32,998 nucleotides of DNA from Pseudosulfitobacter pseudonitzschiae. Its GTDB lineage: Bacteria > Pseudomonadota > Alphaproteobacteria > Rhodobacterales > Rhodobacteraceae. Both the position numbers and the translations under genes were made by a program. The stretch covers positions 1 through 32,998 of the forward strand of contig NZ_FQVP01000016.1 in the NCBI RefSeq assembly GCF_900129395.1, read 5' to 3'. The notes under the pieces are model-generated. The model made no database searches. It was not told the origin of the DNA and worked only from the letters and a program-made list of their open reading frames with translations. How positions within the stretch are numbered: position 1 is the first letter of the stretch; every line of letters starts with the position of its first letter. Below are positions 1 to 7,675 of this stretch, piece after piece.

Positions 1-2
1 TG

Positions 3-128
3 GCCTCCTGCGCCCAGTACCAGGAACCGCAGGCCAATTGCTTCACCTTCCTGGCCTCGACAGCCCCTGTCGCGCCTGATTGCACCTTCACGCCTCTAGA
101 TGCGCCGGAGGGCGACATTGAAGTCTAG
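3..128 (+). CDS. Unknown protein, C-terminal 41 residues only
   Basis: An open frame enters from the left edge and stops at TAG 126-128. Nearly all third codon positions are G or C, as in the genes that follow, so I take it as the true 3' end of a gene. The visible tail (SCAQYQ, QANCF, PDCTF) holds three cysteines and ends in GDIEV. It overlaps the start of the virB1-like gene, so it is probably in the same operon. Too little is present to name a family. Confidence 0.6.
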   Translation, partial: ASCAQYQEPQANCFTFLASTAPVAPDCTFTPLDAPEGDIEV

Positions 129-1272
129 CCTGCCTCATATCCTGGCACTTTGCCTGCTGCCCGGTCTCGCCTTGTCTCAAGGCGTGCCGACCAATGACAG
201 TGGGCTGACCGCGCGTGACATCGTCGAGACCGGCGATCGCGAGGCAGACTTAGCTGTTCAGGCCGACAAGCTTGCAGTGCGCGAACTCATCGCCGAGATC
301 GAACGGGAGCAGCTGGAAACCCTCCGACGCATCCTCGATGCCCAAACCAGCTTCGGCGGTCAAGGACAGCCGGCGATGGTCTCGGGCCTGGAAAGCGGCA
401 GTGGCGATCCAGCCCGCTCTGTCGAGGCGGTCTATGGCACGGGTGACATTGATCCCAATCCCGGCGGTGCGCAGATGTTCGGGGATGCGTCTGAGAACAT
501 CGAGCAGCTCATCATCCGGGTCGCCCAGGAGACCAGCGGCTTTGCGGGTGTTGGCCGCGCAGGGCTCTCGCCCGTCCAGTGGCGCGCGTTGCTGCAAGCG
601 CTGATCTGGCAGGAAAGCCGGTTTACGATTGGGGCACGGTCTCCCGTCGGCGCCTATGGTCTCACCCAGATCATGCCTGGGACGGCCAGCGATCTGGGCA
701 TCAACCCGGAATACTATGACAGCCCCTACCTTCAGGTGCATGGCGGCGCGCGCTATCTCGCGACCCAGCTCAACACATTCGATGGCAACATCATCAACGC
801 CCTCGCGGCCTATAACGCCGGACCCGGTTGGGTTTTCGAGTATGGCGGCGTGCCACCCTTCCGCGAGACCCAGCACTACGTGTCGGTCATCCCTGAACGC
901 TACAATCTCTATCTAAGCCGTATCGGCGGGATCGATGCGCTTGGCACGATCGACCCGGCGCTTCTCGCCAATGCCAACCTCTCGCTCACGGGTCATGGGG
1001 CGGCCTTTTATGGCAGCAACTCACCAGCCGCGATCCGCCAAGCCGCCCTGCGCATTTCCGACATCGTCGAACGGATTTCCGAGACTGAAGACGTGCAGGA
1101 AAGCATCGCACTCAACACCTATGCCCGCGCCGAACTCGTGCGCCTCGTCGCTGCACGCATCCGGCTTCAGGCAGCACGCACCCGCGTCCTTTCTGCCGAG
1201 GAGCTGGCCCAGGCCAGCGCCCGCATGGCCGAAGGCGCCTTCATGGATTTTACGATCAGGGAGATTGAATGA
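118..1272 (+). CDS. virB1: VirB1-like lytic transglycosylase of the type IV secretion system
   Basis: This is a periplasmic peptidoglycan-cleaving enzyme that opens the wall for assembly of the secretion channel. I prefer TTG 118 as start because GGAGGG at 107-112 lies 5 nt upstream; it gives 384 residues. An in-frame ATG at 100 adds six residues but has no ribosome site. Numbering from that ATG, a signal peptide ends near residue 27, before QGVP. The SLT domain spans about 150-275, with the catalytic Glu172 in QESRF, GAYGLTQIMP at 184-193 and AAYNAGPG at 236-243. The C-terminal 75 residues are not part of the SLT fold and resemble the C-terminus of the next gene product (LNT...AEL, FMDFT). 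The family call is secure; the fused tail is unusual. Confidence 0.93.
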   Translation: MKSSLPHILALCLLPGLALSQGVPTNDSGLTARDIVETGDREADLAVQADKLAVRELIAEIEREQLETLRRILDAQTSFGGQGQPAMVSGLESGSGDPARSVEAVYGTGDIDPNPGGAQMFGDASENIEQLIIRVAQETSGFAGVGRAGLSPVQWRALLQALIWQESRFTIGARSPVGAYGLTQIMPGTASDLGINPEYYDSPYLQVHGGARYLATQLNTFDGNIINALAAYNAGPGWVFEYGGVPPFRETQHYVSVIPERYNLYLSRIGGIDALGTIDPALLANANLSLTGHGAAFYGSNSPAAIRQAALRISDIVERISETEDVQESIALNTYARAELVRLVAARIRLQAARTRVLSAEELAQASARMAEGAFMDFTIREIE

Positions 1273-2081
1273 TGGGACATCTGCTCTTGAGGACAGCTTT
1301 GGTCACAACGCTTGGCATTGGCTTGCAGTTCAGCGCCCTACCCCCTGTAGCAGCACAAGGCGTGCCCGTCGTCGATACCCAGAACATCGCGCAAAACATC
1401 CAGCAGCTCCGGCAGATGATCGAGGACGAGATTCTGCAAAACGAGCAGCTGACGCAGCTCCGTGAACAGCTTGCGACACTCACGGACCAACTCGCGGAGC
1501 TGCAAAGAACCTATGAGGCGCTCACCCGCCTCGCCGAACTGCCTGAAATCATCCGCACAGAAATGGAAGACGAGTTGAACGGCCTGCTCGATCAGGAATT
1601 CGGGGATATCCTCGCCACGATTGAAGCGATCAAGACTGGGGATTTCTCCGGCCTGTCCGGCTCCGGTGCGGGCGAGATCGAAACCCAGATGGACCGGGTA
1701 CTGGCCGATCTCGGATTTGACGAGGACACCCTCTCGGAAATGGCCACGAGCGGAAATCCCGGGGCCAACCGCGTGGCGACGCAGGCCACCACCGGTGCCC
1801 TTGTCTCGGCGGCGGCCCAGAACAGCTATGAGGATGCCGGCCAATCGCTCGAGCGGGTAGACCGCCTCGTCGGGCTCATCGACGACATGGAAGAGCTCAA
1901 GCAAAGCGTCGATCTCAACACGCGCGTGACCGCGGAGCTGGCAATTGCCCTCGTCGCCTTGTGGCAGCTCGAAGCTGTGCAAACCGTGGGTGACGGCACA
2001 GGCGACGTGATTGATGCTGCCACAATCGCCGAAGAACAGCGCTTCATGGATTTCACCTTGCCGGACCTTCGGGCCGAGTGA
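1269..2081 (+). CDS. virB5: VirB5-like minor pilus protein of the type IV secretion system
   Basis: Predicted secreted protein of 270 residues with a signal peptide ending at about AAQ-30, then QGVP. Residues 35-95 form a long amphipathic, probably coiled-coil helix rich in Gln, Glu and Leu. A Gly/Ser-rich central part (125-170) follows, and then a C-terminal helical region ending in FMDFTLPDL. VirB5 proteins sit at the tip of the conjugative pilus and help contact recipient cells. Its ATG overlaps the stop of the virB1-like gene (ATGA at 1269-1272), and AGGGAG at 1258-1263 is a good ribosome site, so the two are probably translationally coupled. The family is assigned from architecture, length and position between virB1 and virB8. 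Confidence 0.85.
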   Translation: MMGHLLLRTALVTTLGIGLQFSALPPVAAQGVPVVDTQNIAQNIQQLRQMIEDEILQNEQLTQLREQLATLTDQLAELQRTYEALTRLAELPEIIRTEMEDELNGLLDQEFGDILATIEAIKTGDFSGLSGSGAGEIETQMDRVLADLGFDEDTLSEMATSGNPGANRVATQATTGALVSAAAQNSYEDAGQSLERVDRLVGLIDDMEELKQSVDLNTRVTAELAIALVALWQLEAVQTVGDGTGDVIDAATIAEEQRFMDFTLPDLRAE

Positions 2082-2097
2082 TTGCGGGGTGTGACAC

Positions 2098-2751
2098 GTG
2101 GCGAGTGAACAAGAGATCATTGAGGAAGAGCTGGTCTACGGTGCCCTGCGCCGCGAACGGCTCTGGCAACGCCTTGGTCTGGCAGGTCTTGTCTTCGGCA
2201 TCATCGGCTGTCTGAGTGCCGCGGCTGTCTCGATCCTCGATGTCGACCCGCCCCCCGTCGTTGTTCCCTACGATCCCGCCACCGGCTTTGCACTCCCCGA
2301 GGCCTCGGTGGGCGCCTCCTCGGTGACCGCCAACCAGGCGATCATCGAGGCGGAGGTCTTCCGCTATGTGACCGACCGGGAGGTCTACAACCAGCTCGAT
2401 AACGATCTGCGCATCCGCAGCGTCCTGCGTCGCTCGGACGGGGCCGCCGAGAGCGGGCTGCGCCAGATCTGGAACAGCGCCAACGAGAATTACCCGCCGA
2501 CGGTCTATGGCCCCAATGCTCGGCTCGACGTGGAAATCCTCAGCATCAACCGGATCGGCAGCAATCGCGCCACCGTGCGCTTGCGCAAGCGGCTGACTTC
2601 GATCAACGGCACCCAGACCGGGCTTTTCACCGCAACCCTTCTCTTCGAGTTCCGTCCCGAGACCCGCCGGTCCATCGATGAGGTCTGGACCAACCCCTTC
2701 GGCTTCACCGTGCTCGAATATTCTATCCGCTCCGACAGATTGGAGAATTAG
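2098..2751 (+). CDS. virB8: VirB8 inner-membrane scaffold protein
   Basis: A 217-residue protein starting at GTG 2098. It has a short cytoplasmic N-terminus, one membrane helix at about 27-46 (GLAGLVFGIIG...), and then a periplasmic domain of the VirB8/NTF2-like type. The end of the domain carries the typical NPFGFTVLEYSIRSD stretch. VirB8 nucleates assembly of the type IV secretion channel, contacting VirB9 and VirB10 from the inner membrane. It lies 16 nt after virB5 and 1 nt before virB9, in the usual 8-9-10-11 order. Confidence 0.95.
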   Translation: MASEQEIIEEELVYGALRRERLWQRLGLAGLVFGIIGCLSAAAVSILDVDPPPVVVPYDPATGFALPEASVGASSVTANQAIIEAEVFRYVTDREVYNQLDNDLRIRSVLRRSDGAAESGLRQIWNSANENYPPTVYGPNARLDVEILSINRIGSNRATVRLRKRLTSINGTQTGLFTATLLFEFRPETRRSIDEVWTNPFGFTVLEYSIRSDRLEN

Positions 2752-2752
2752 T

Positions 2753-3448
2753 TTGATCATTAAGTTCTTTGTTGCTGCCATATTTGTTTTGCTTCCTGCC
2801 CTTGCCTTTGCCGAAGCCATCCCGCGCGGCGGCCCAAATGACAGCCGCGTGCGGCTGGCAGCATATCAAGAAGGTCAGGTCTACCGCATCAGCGTCTCGC
2901 TCACCCATGTCACCACCATCGAGTTTGGAGAGGGTGAAAGCATCCGCTCGATTATCGCGGGCGACACGGAAGGGTTTGAGATTGATGGCGTGCCCGGTGG
3001 TCAGGCATTTGCAATCAAGCCCGTCGCGCGCGGCGTCCATACCAATGTGACGGCCTACACCAACCGGCGCAGCTACTATTTCAACGTCGAGGAGGTCCGC
3101 AGCCCGACCTTCTACGTGGTGCAGTTCCGCTACCCTGACGACGCTGCGCGCCCGACCCGGACCATCGCGGCCCAAGTGCCGAACTACAACTACGGTGCCA
3201 GCGCGCGGACCGAGTTCACGCCAACCCGCATCTGGGATGACGGGAGTTTCACGTATTTCGCGTTTCCGCGGAACGCACCTGTGCCAGCGATCTTTCGCTA
3301 CGCGGGCGGCCGCGAGCGCACGGTCAACACGCAAACCCCTGAAGACGGCGTGATCCGCGTCAGCGGCGTGAACCGCCAATGGGTCCTGCGACTTGGCGAA
3401 GAGGTGGTCTGCATCGAGGCGATCTCGCCCGCGGAGGCCGCCTCATGA
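2753..3448 (+). CDS. virB9: VirB9/CagX outer-membrane core protein
   Basis: The likely start is TTG 2753. GGAG at 2742-2745 lies 7 nt upstream, virB8 stops 1 nt before, and the product then begins with a clean signal peptide (MIIKFFVAAIFVLLPALAFAEA). A frame running back to 2678 would overlap virB8 by 74 nt and spoil the signal sequence. The 231-residue product has the VirB9 two-part layout: an N-terminal beta domain with DSRVR and VYRISVSLTHVTTIEFG, and a C-terminal domain ending in RQWVLRLGEEVVCIEA. With VirB7 and VirB10, VirB9 forms the outer-membrane core complex. No VirB7 lipoprotein gene is visible beside it. Confidence 0.94.
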   Translation: MIIKFFVAAIFVLLPALAFAEAIPRGGPNDSRVRLAAYQEGQVYRISVSLTHVTTIEFGEGESIRSIIAGDTEGFEIDGVPGGQAFAIKPVARGVHTNVTAYTNRRSYYFNVEEVRSPTFYVVQFRYPDDAARPTRTIAAQVPNYNYGASARTEFTPTRIWDDGSFTYFAFPRNAPVPAIFRYAGGRERTVNTQTPEDGVIRVSGVNRQWVLRLGEEVVCIEAISPAEAAS

Positions 3449-4824
3449 GCGATACCGAGAATACCGAGCTGGAAAAACGCCTCGCCGCCCTTGAGAAAGG
3501 CAGTGCCCGCGCCCCCACGGCGGCGCAGCGCCGGTCGCCCCTTCTCGCTCTGATCGTGGTCCTCGTCATCGGCGCGGGTGGTGCCCTGCTTTATCTCCTC
3601 TCACAGCCCGAAGAAGAGGAAGCCTTGCCGACGGCCACTCCGGACGTTTTCCAAAACGAAGGGGATGGCTTTGGCGCTATCGAGACCTTGCCCCCGCCCG
3701 AGCCCGAGGTTGTGTTCGTCGGACCAGACCCCGTCGAGCCCAACGCGGAGCTTCTGGCGCAGATCGCCGCCCTGCAGGCCCAGATCGAGGAGTTGCGCAA
3801 CGCCCCTGAACCGGTCGTCGAGGAAGACACCGCCGCCGCAGAGACGATCGATGCGCTGACCGCTCAGATCGTTGCGCTACAAGCCGCCTCGGAAGCCGCA
3901 CAGCAACGGTTCCAGGACGAACTGACGGCGCGGGATCGCAGCCTTGAGCAACTCCGCATGGATCTGGAACTGGCCCAACTCGAGGCCAGCCAACCGCAAC
4001 CCGCCCCAACGGGCCCTACGGAGGATGAGCTGCGCGCACGCGAGCAAGAGCGACTGCGCCGCGAGGAAGAAGCCCGGCGCATGGCCGAGCTGGAGCGCCG
4101 CGCCGCGGAGGAACGTGCCTTCCAGGAGCGGCGTATCGCCTCGCCCACCATCGCTTTTGGCGGTGCCTCCGGAGCGAATGAAACGGCTCTGACCGAACGC
4201 ACCTTCGGCGAAGTCACCGATTTTGTTCTGAACGGTGCGTTGCCCTCCACCGTGACGCAGGCCGAGGTGATCGCCAATCCCTCCAACACCATCATCCAGG
4301 GCACCATGATCCAAGCCGTCATGGAAACTGCGCTTGACAGTTCGCTGCCCGGCCAGACCCGTGCCGTGGTGTCCGAGGATGTCTACAGCGTCGATGGCGC
4401 GCGCCTCTTGATCCCCCGCGGATCCCGTCTCATCGGGCGCTACCGCGCCGGCGTCGATATCGCGCAGCGCCGCGTCACCATCGCCTGGGACCGGATCATC
4501 CTGCCCGCGGGCCAGACCGTCCAGATCAGCTCCTTCGGGGGCGATGAACTGGGCCGCTCCGGCGTCACCGGTTTCGTGGACACACGCTTCGCCGAGCGTT
4601 TCGGGTCGGCCGCCCTGATCTCGCTGATTTCCGCCGCACCAAGTGCCGCCGCCTCCGAGGTCCAGGATGAGACTGCCGCCGACGTTCTCGAAGACGTGGG
4701 CGATGATCTGGCAGATGCGACGGACAGCGTCATTGGCGATTACCTCTCCATCGGCCCCGTCATCTATGTCGACCAAGGCGCACGCGTCACGGTCATGGTC
4801 GACCGCGATCTGGAGATATTCTGA
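3445..4824 (+). CDS. virB10: VirB10/TrbI energy-sensing channel protein
   Basis: ATG 3445 overlaps the virB9 stop (ATGA), and GGAGG at 3433-3437 lies 7 nt upstream. The 459-residue product has a charged cytoplasmic N-terminus, a membrane helix at about 33-52, and a proline/acid-rich periplasmic stretch. Next comes a Gln/Glu/Arg-rich coiled coil (about 90-215), then the conserved TrbI/VirB10 beta-barrel domain, with ILQGTMIQAVMETAL, SVDGARLLIPRGSRLIG and GDELGRSGVTGFVD. VirB10 spans both membranes and relays ATPase status to the outer-membrane pore. The long coiled coil is a common variable region of the family. Confidence 0.95.
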   Translation: MSDTENTELEKRLAALEKGSARAPTAAQRRSPLLALIVVLVIGAGGALLYLLSQPEEEEALPTATPDVFQNEGDGFGAIETLPPPEPEVVFVGPDPVEPNAELLAQIAALQAQIEELRNAPEPVVEEDTAAAETIDALTAQIVALQAASEAAQQRFQDELTARDRSLEQLRMDLELAQLEASQPQPAPTGPTEDELRAREQERLRREEEARRMAELERRAAEERAFQERRIASPTIAFGGASGANETALTERTFGEVTDFVLNGALPSTVTQAEVIANPSNTIIQGTMIQAVMETALDSSLPGQTRAVVSEDVYSVDGARLLIPRGSRLIGRYRAGVDIAQRRVTIAWDRIILPAGQTVQISSFGGDELGRSGVTGFVDTRFAERFGSAALISLISAAPSAAASEVQDETAADVLEDVGDDLADATDSVIGDYLSIGPVIYVDQGARVTVMVDRDLEIF

Positions 4825-4828
4825 GCCC

Positions 4829-5815
4829 ATGTCGCTGAGCTATCTCGAAACCTCGCTCGACCGGATCGACGCCGCCGCTCGCGACGATGTCATCGAGATC
4901 TGCATCAACCCTGATGGCACCTGCTGGGGAGAATTCCAGGGCGATCACTTCATGCGGAGGCTGGACCAGGCGTTGACCGCAACCGAAGTCAAAGACCTCG
5001 GCAACCAGATCGCCTCCTCCGCCAATACCACGATGAGCAAGGACCGCCCCATCGTCTCGGTCTCTATCACCTACAAGGGCCGCCCCATCCGGGCACAAGT
5101 CATCACCCCGCCTGCCGTGCTGACTGCGATGTCGATCAGCCTGCGGTTCTTCTCAAGCCTGCCACTCGAGGGCATCGCGCTCGATTTTCTCTACGGCAAG
5201 GAGCGCAAGCTCGAAGACCTGCGCGTGGAAAAGAAAAGTGCCTTGCGCGCAGTGGTGGCCTCCGGTTTGATCGATGACGCCCTCGCCTTCTGTGTCGAGA
5301 ACAAGCTCAACATGATCGTCTCGGGCGGCACCTCGACCGGCAAGACAGTCGCTGCGCGAAAGATCCTCTCCCATGTGCCGTCTGAGGAACGCATCGTCAC
5401 CATCGAAGAAGCCGCCGAGCTTCTACCGACGCAGCCCAATGCTGTGACCCTCATCGCCAATCGCGATGCGGAGTTCCAGACGGCCGATGTGCTGCTCACC
5501 GCCACGCTGCGCATGCGCCCCGACCGGATCATCCTCGGCGAGGTGCGCGGCAAGGAGGCCATGACCTTCCTCGAGGCGATCAACACCGGCCATGGCGGCT
5601 CGATGACCACGCTGCATGCCGAAACCCCGCAATTGGCCGTGCAGCGCCTCGCGATCGCAGCACTCAAAACCGAGATCCCGATGACCTATGCCGACATGAT
5701 CCAGTACATCGAAAATTCCATCGATGTGATCATCCAGGCCGGTCGCCATGACGGCAAACGCGGCATCACCGAATTCTACCTGCCCGGCGCAACCGAGATT
5801 GGAACTTCCCCATGA
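4829..5815 (+). CDS. virB11: VirB11 traffic ATPase
   Basis: A 328-residue cytoplasmic hexameric ATPase that powers pilus assembly and substrate translocation. ATG 4829 follows the virB10 stop by 4 nt; longer in-frame starts would run back into virB10. Residues 1-150 are the N-terminal domain. The Walker A is GGTSTGKT at 166-173. The Asp box is RIVTIEEAAEL, the Walker B is IILGEVRG at 235-241, and the His box is GHGGSMTTLHA at 254-264. All nucleotide-binding motifs are intact. Length and motif spacing are normal for VirB11. Its stop overlaps the start of the next gene. Confidence 0.96.
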   Translation: MSLSYLETSLDRIDAAARDDVIEICINPDGTCWGEFQGDHFMRRLDQALTATEVKDLGNQIASSANTTMSKDRPIVSVSITYKGRPIRAQVITPPAVLTAMSISLRFFSSLPLEGIALDFLYGKERKLEDLRVEKKSALRAVVASGLIDDALAFCVENKLNMIVSGGTSTGKTVAARKILSHVPSEERIVTIEEAAELLPTQPNAVTLIANRDAEFQTADVLLTATLRMRPDRIILGEVRGKEAMTFLEAINTGHGGSMTTLHAETPQLAVQRLAIAALKTEIPMTYADMIQYIENSIDVIIQAGRHDGKRGITEFYLPGATEIGTSP

Positions 5816-6006
5816 AAACCTTTGAATACGATATCCTGTCCTTTCCCATGACCCGCAAAACCAGCCTTGCCGACATGCAAGCCAGCCTGAATGCCAAAGG
5901 TGCGGAAGGCTGGGAGGTGGTGTCGATCAGCACTTCGGAATTCGCCAATGTCGGGCACACGGTCTTCCTGAAGCGCGAAACCACACCCGCTGGAGCCACG
6001 GCATGA
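5812..6006 (+). CDS. DUF4177-family small protein
   Basis: A 64-residue protein with no signal peptide or membrane segment. It starts MKTFEYDILSFPM and contains LNAKGAEGWEVVSISTSE, matching the pattern of DUF4177 proteins (about 60 residues with a GWELV-type core). The function is unknown. The start overlaps the virB11 stop (ATGA) and its own stop overlaps the next start, so it is translated as part of the secretion operon. The tight coupling suggests a role linked to transfer, but nothing in the sequence shows what it does. Confidence 0.8.
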   Translation: MKTFEYDILSFPMTRKTSLADMQASLNAKGAEGWEVVSISTSEFANVGHTVFLKRETTPAGATA

Positions 6007-6413
6007 GGCAGGCGCAGCACCTCGCCTTGGCCGCGCTGGCCCTAAGCCTGACGCCTACCTTCGCCGTTGCCGAGCGCAACCTAGTGCCAACCCTCGATCG
6101 CAGCTTTGACGTCTGTCTGGACCGGCCCGCCGAGCCCGTCTGGATGCAGGAGATCCCCCTGCGCCAAGCCTATCAGCGGGTTCTGGTTCAGGACATCTAT
6201 CGCGCCCAGAATCTCGAGCGGGTCGTCGAGATCGGCAACTGCGACTGCGCGACCCGGTTCCCGTCCTGGAACGCGGCCGAGGCCGTGTTTCGGGAGAGCT
6301 ACGCGAGCGACGAACGATGGGAAATGCTCGAAGCCTCGGATGGCTACAACCGCCGCGCCAGCGCCGCCCGAACTGCCGCCAAGGCCATCTGCGACGCCGC
6401 AGGTAATTGGTAA
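6003..6413 (+). CDS. Small secreted protein of the virB cluster, function unknown
   Basis: A 136-residue protein with a predicted signal peptide (LALAALALSLTPTFAVA, cleavage near residue 23). The mature part has four cysteines (FDVCLD, NCDCAT, KAICDA), consistent with disulfides in the periplasm. It overlaps the DUF4177 gene by ATGA and lies 12 nt before virB6. No lipobox is seen, so it does not look like a VirB7 lipoprotein. Small periplasmic Cys-containing proteins next to VirB6 in other systems are entry-exclusion or TrbM-like proteins; I could not match it to either with confidence. Confidence 0.75.
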   Translation: MRQAQHLALAALALSLTPTFAVAERNLVPTLDRSFDVCLDRPAEPVWMQEIPLRQAYQRVLVQDIYRAQNLERVVEIGNCDCATRFPSWNAAEAVFRESYASDERWEMLEASDGYNRRASAARTAAKAICDAAGNW

Positions 6414-6425
6414 GGCAGCCCCGCG

Positions 6426-7502
6426 ATGAGTGTCGTCACCTACTTCGTTGAAACCTCCCAGACCTATCTCGACACCGCCGCTGAGACCCAGTTTGGTGCG
6501 GTTGCGGCAACGGTCGGCACGCTCCTGGTTTTGGGGACAACGCTGGTGGTGATCCTCGTCGGCATCAACATGATCTATCAATATCGGGCCATGGATGGGC
6601 ACACAGCCTACTGGCTCGCGGTCAAGATCGGGCTCATCGGGATATTCGCGACCAATTGGATGCAGTTCAACGCCTTCTCGTCTGCCATTCTCTATGGGAT
6701 CGACAGTATCGCGGGCGCGCTCGTGGCCTCCGTCGGCGGCGGCAGCCCGGGGCCTTCTGGAACTTTCGCTGAAGAATTCGACCGGCTGATCGCCGAGCTC
6801 GGCGATTACCTGAATGCCGCCGGGTCCGAGCTGAACTGGATGGCTGGCGCCATGCTCGACATCGTCGGTGTGCTTCTGCTCTCGATCCTCGGCGGACTGG
6901 CCGCCTTCATCCTCGTGGCCTCCCGACTGATGATCGCGCTTCTGATCGGGATCGCCCCGGTGATGATTTTCCTGACCCTCTTCGAGGTGACCAAGGATTA
7001 TTTCGCGCGCTGGTTATCCGCGCTTATCTCCTTCGCGATCTACCCTATCGTGGTCGCAGGGGTCTTCGCGACCATCACCGGGGTGGCCTCGGCTCTCATA
7101 GGCGAGTTGGGTGATCCGGAAGGGGCTTCCAACATCGGCGCGCTCATACCCTTCTTTATGATGGTGCTCATGGCCAAGGGCTTCATTATCGCCACGCCCT
7201 TCATCGTCCGCGCGATCTCCGGCAACATCATGATGCCCGCCCTCTCCGGAGGTCTCGGCGGCGGATACAATTTCGCTCGCGCAGCTATGGGAAGCCAGCA
7301 GGCCTACAATCGCTACCTGATCGGAGGGGCTAGTGGTGCGGAATATGCTGCCCTCAGGGCTCGGCAGTTGTTCAGGATACAGCAGATGCCTGTCAGGCAA
7401 GGCATGGGGCAGACGGGTTCCACAGGCGGCAGAAGGTCCACAGACACAGGGTCAAAAATGCTAGCGCAGCTGGCGAGACTGGGACGGCTTGGGCGACGGT
7501 GA
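6426..7502 (+). CDS. virB6: VirB6/TrbL polytopic channel protein
   Basis: A 358-residue inner-membrane protein with at least five hydrophobic helices, including AATVGTLLVLGTTLVVILVG, GVLLLSILGGLAAFILVASR, LMIALLIGIAPVMIFLTLFE and LIPFFMMVLMAKGFIIAT. The central stretch SRLMIALLIGIAPVMIF followed by FARWLSALISFAIYPIV is typical of the VirB6/TrbL conserved region. It would form part of the translocation path in the inner membrane. The last 60 residues are hydrophilic and basic. It is the last gene of the plus-strand secretion cluster, and only IS-related sequence follows. Confidence 0.92.
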   Translation: MSVVTYFVETSQTYLDTAAETQFGAVAATVGTLLVLGTTLVVILVGINMIYQYRAMDGHTAYWLAVKIGLIGIFATNWMQFNAFSSAILYGIDSIAGALVASVGGGSPGPSGTFAEEFDRLIAELGDYLNAAGSELNWMAGAMLDIVGVLLLSILGGLAAFILVASRLMIALLIGIAPVMIFLTLFEVTKDYFARWLSALISFAIYPIVVAGVFATITGVASALIGELGDPEGASNIGALIPFFMMVLMAKGFIIATPFIVRAISGNIMMPALSGGLGGGYNFARAAMGSQQAYNRYLIGGASGAEYAALRARQLFRIQQMPVRQGMGQTGSTGGRRSTDTGSKMLAQLARLGRLGRR

Positions 7503-7639
7503 CGGCGCAAACCGGGCATCAATGCCGCTGCGCGGCTTCTCCGGACCGGCCTAGGTCAGCGGCAGTCTAAACATCGGTGCGCAGCCTGAACTGTCAGTCT
7601 GGGCCGGGCGGCTTTTGGACCCCGAGCGCCCAATCTATC
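7503..7639. other. Non-coding stretch after virB6
   Basis: No convincing gene is seen here. An 8-bp inverted repeat, TGCCGCTG at 7523-7530 and CAGCGGCA at 7557-7564 with a GC-rich 26-nt loop, could form a weak hairpin after the secretion operon. It lacks a T run, so I do not call it a terminator. The stretch ends at the IS66-type end starting at 7640. Confidence 0.4.
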
Positions 7640-7647
7640 GTAAGCAT

Positions 7648-7656
7648 CCGGCGTAG
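7648..7656. repeat. Left copy of 9-bp target-site duplication
   Basis: CCGGCGTAG directly abuts the left terminal repeat. The identical copy is at 9188-9196. Nine base pairs is the duplication size expected for Tn5-like elements. Confidence 0.95.
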
Positions 7657-7675
7657 CTTGCAGTTACCCACAAGT
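7657..7675 (+). repeat. Left terminal inverted repeat of the IS4-family element
   Basis: CTTGCAGTTACCCACAAGT; it pairs with 9169-9187 with one mismatch. The transposase stop codon (7664-7666) lies inside this repeat, so the coding region runs to the very end of the element. Confidence 0.93.
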
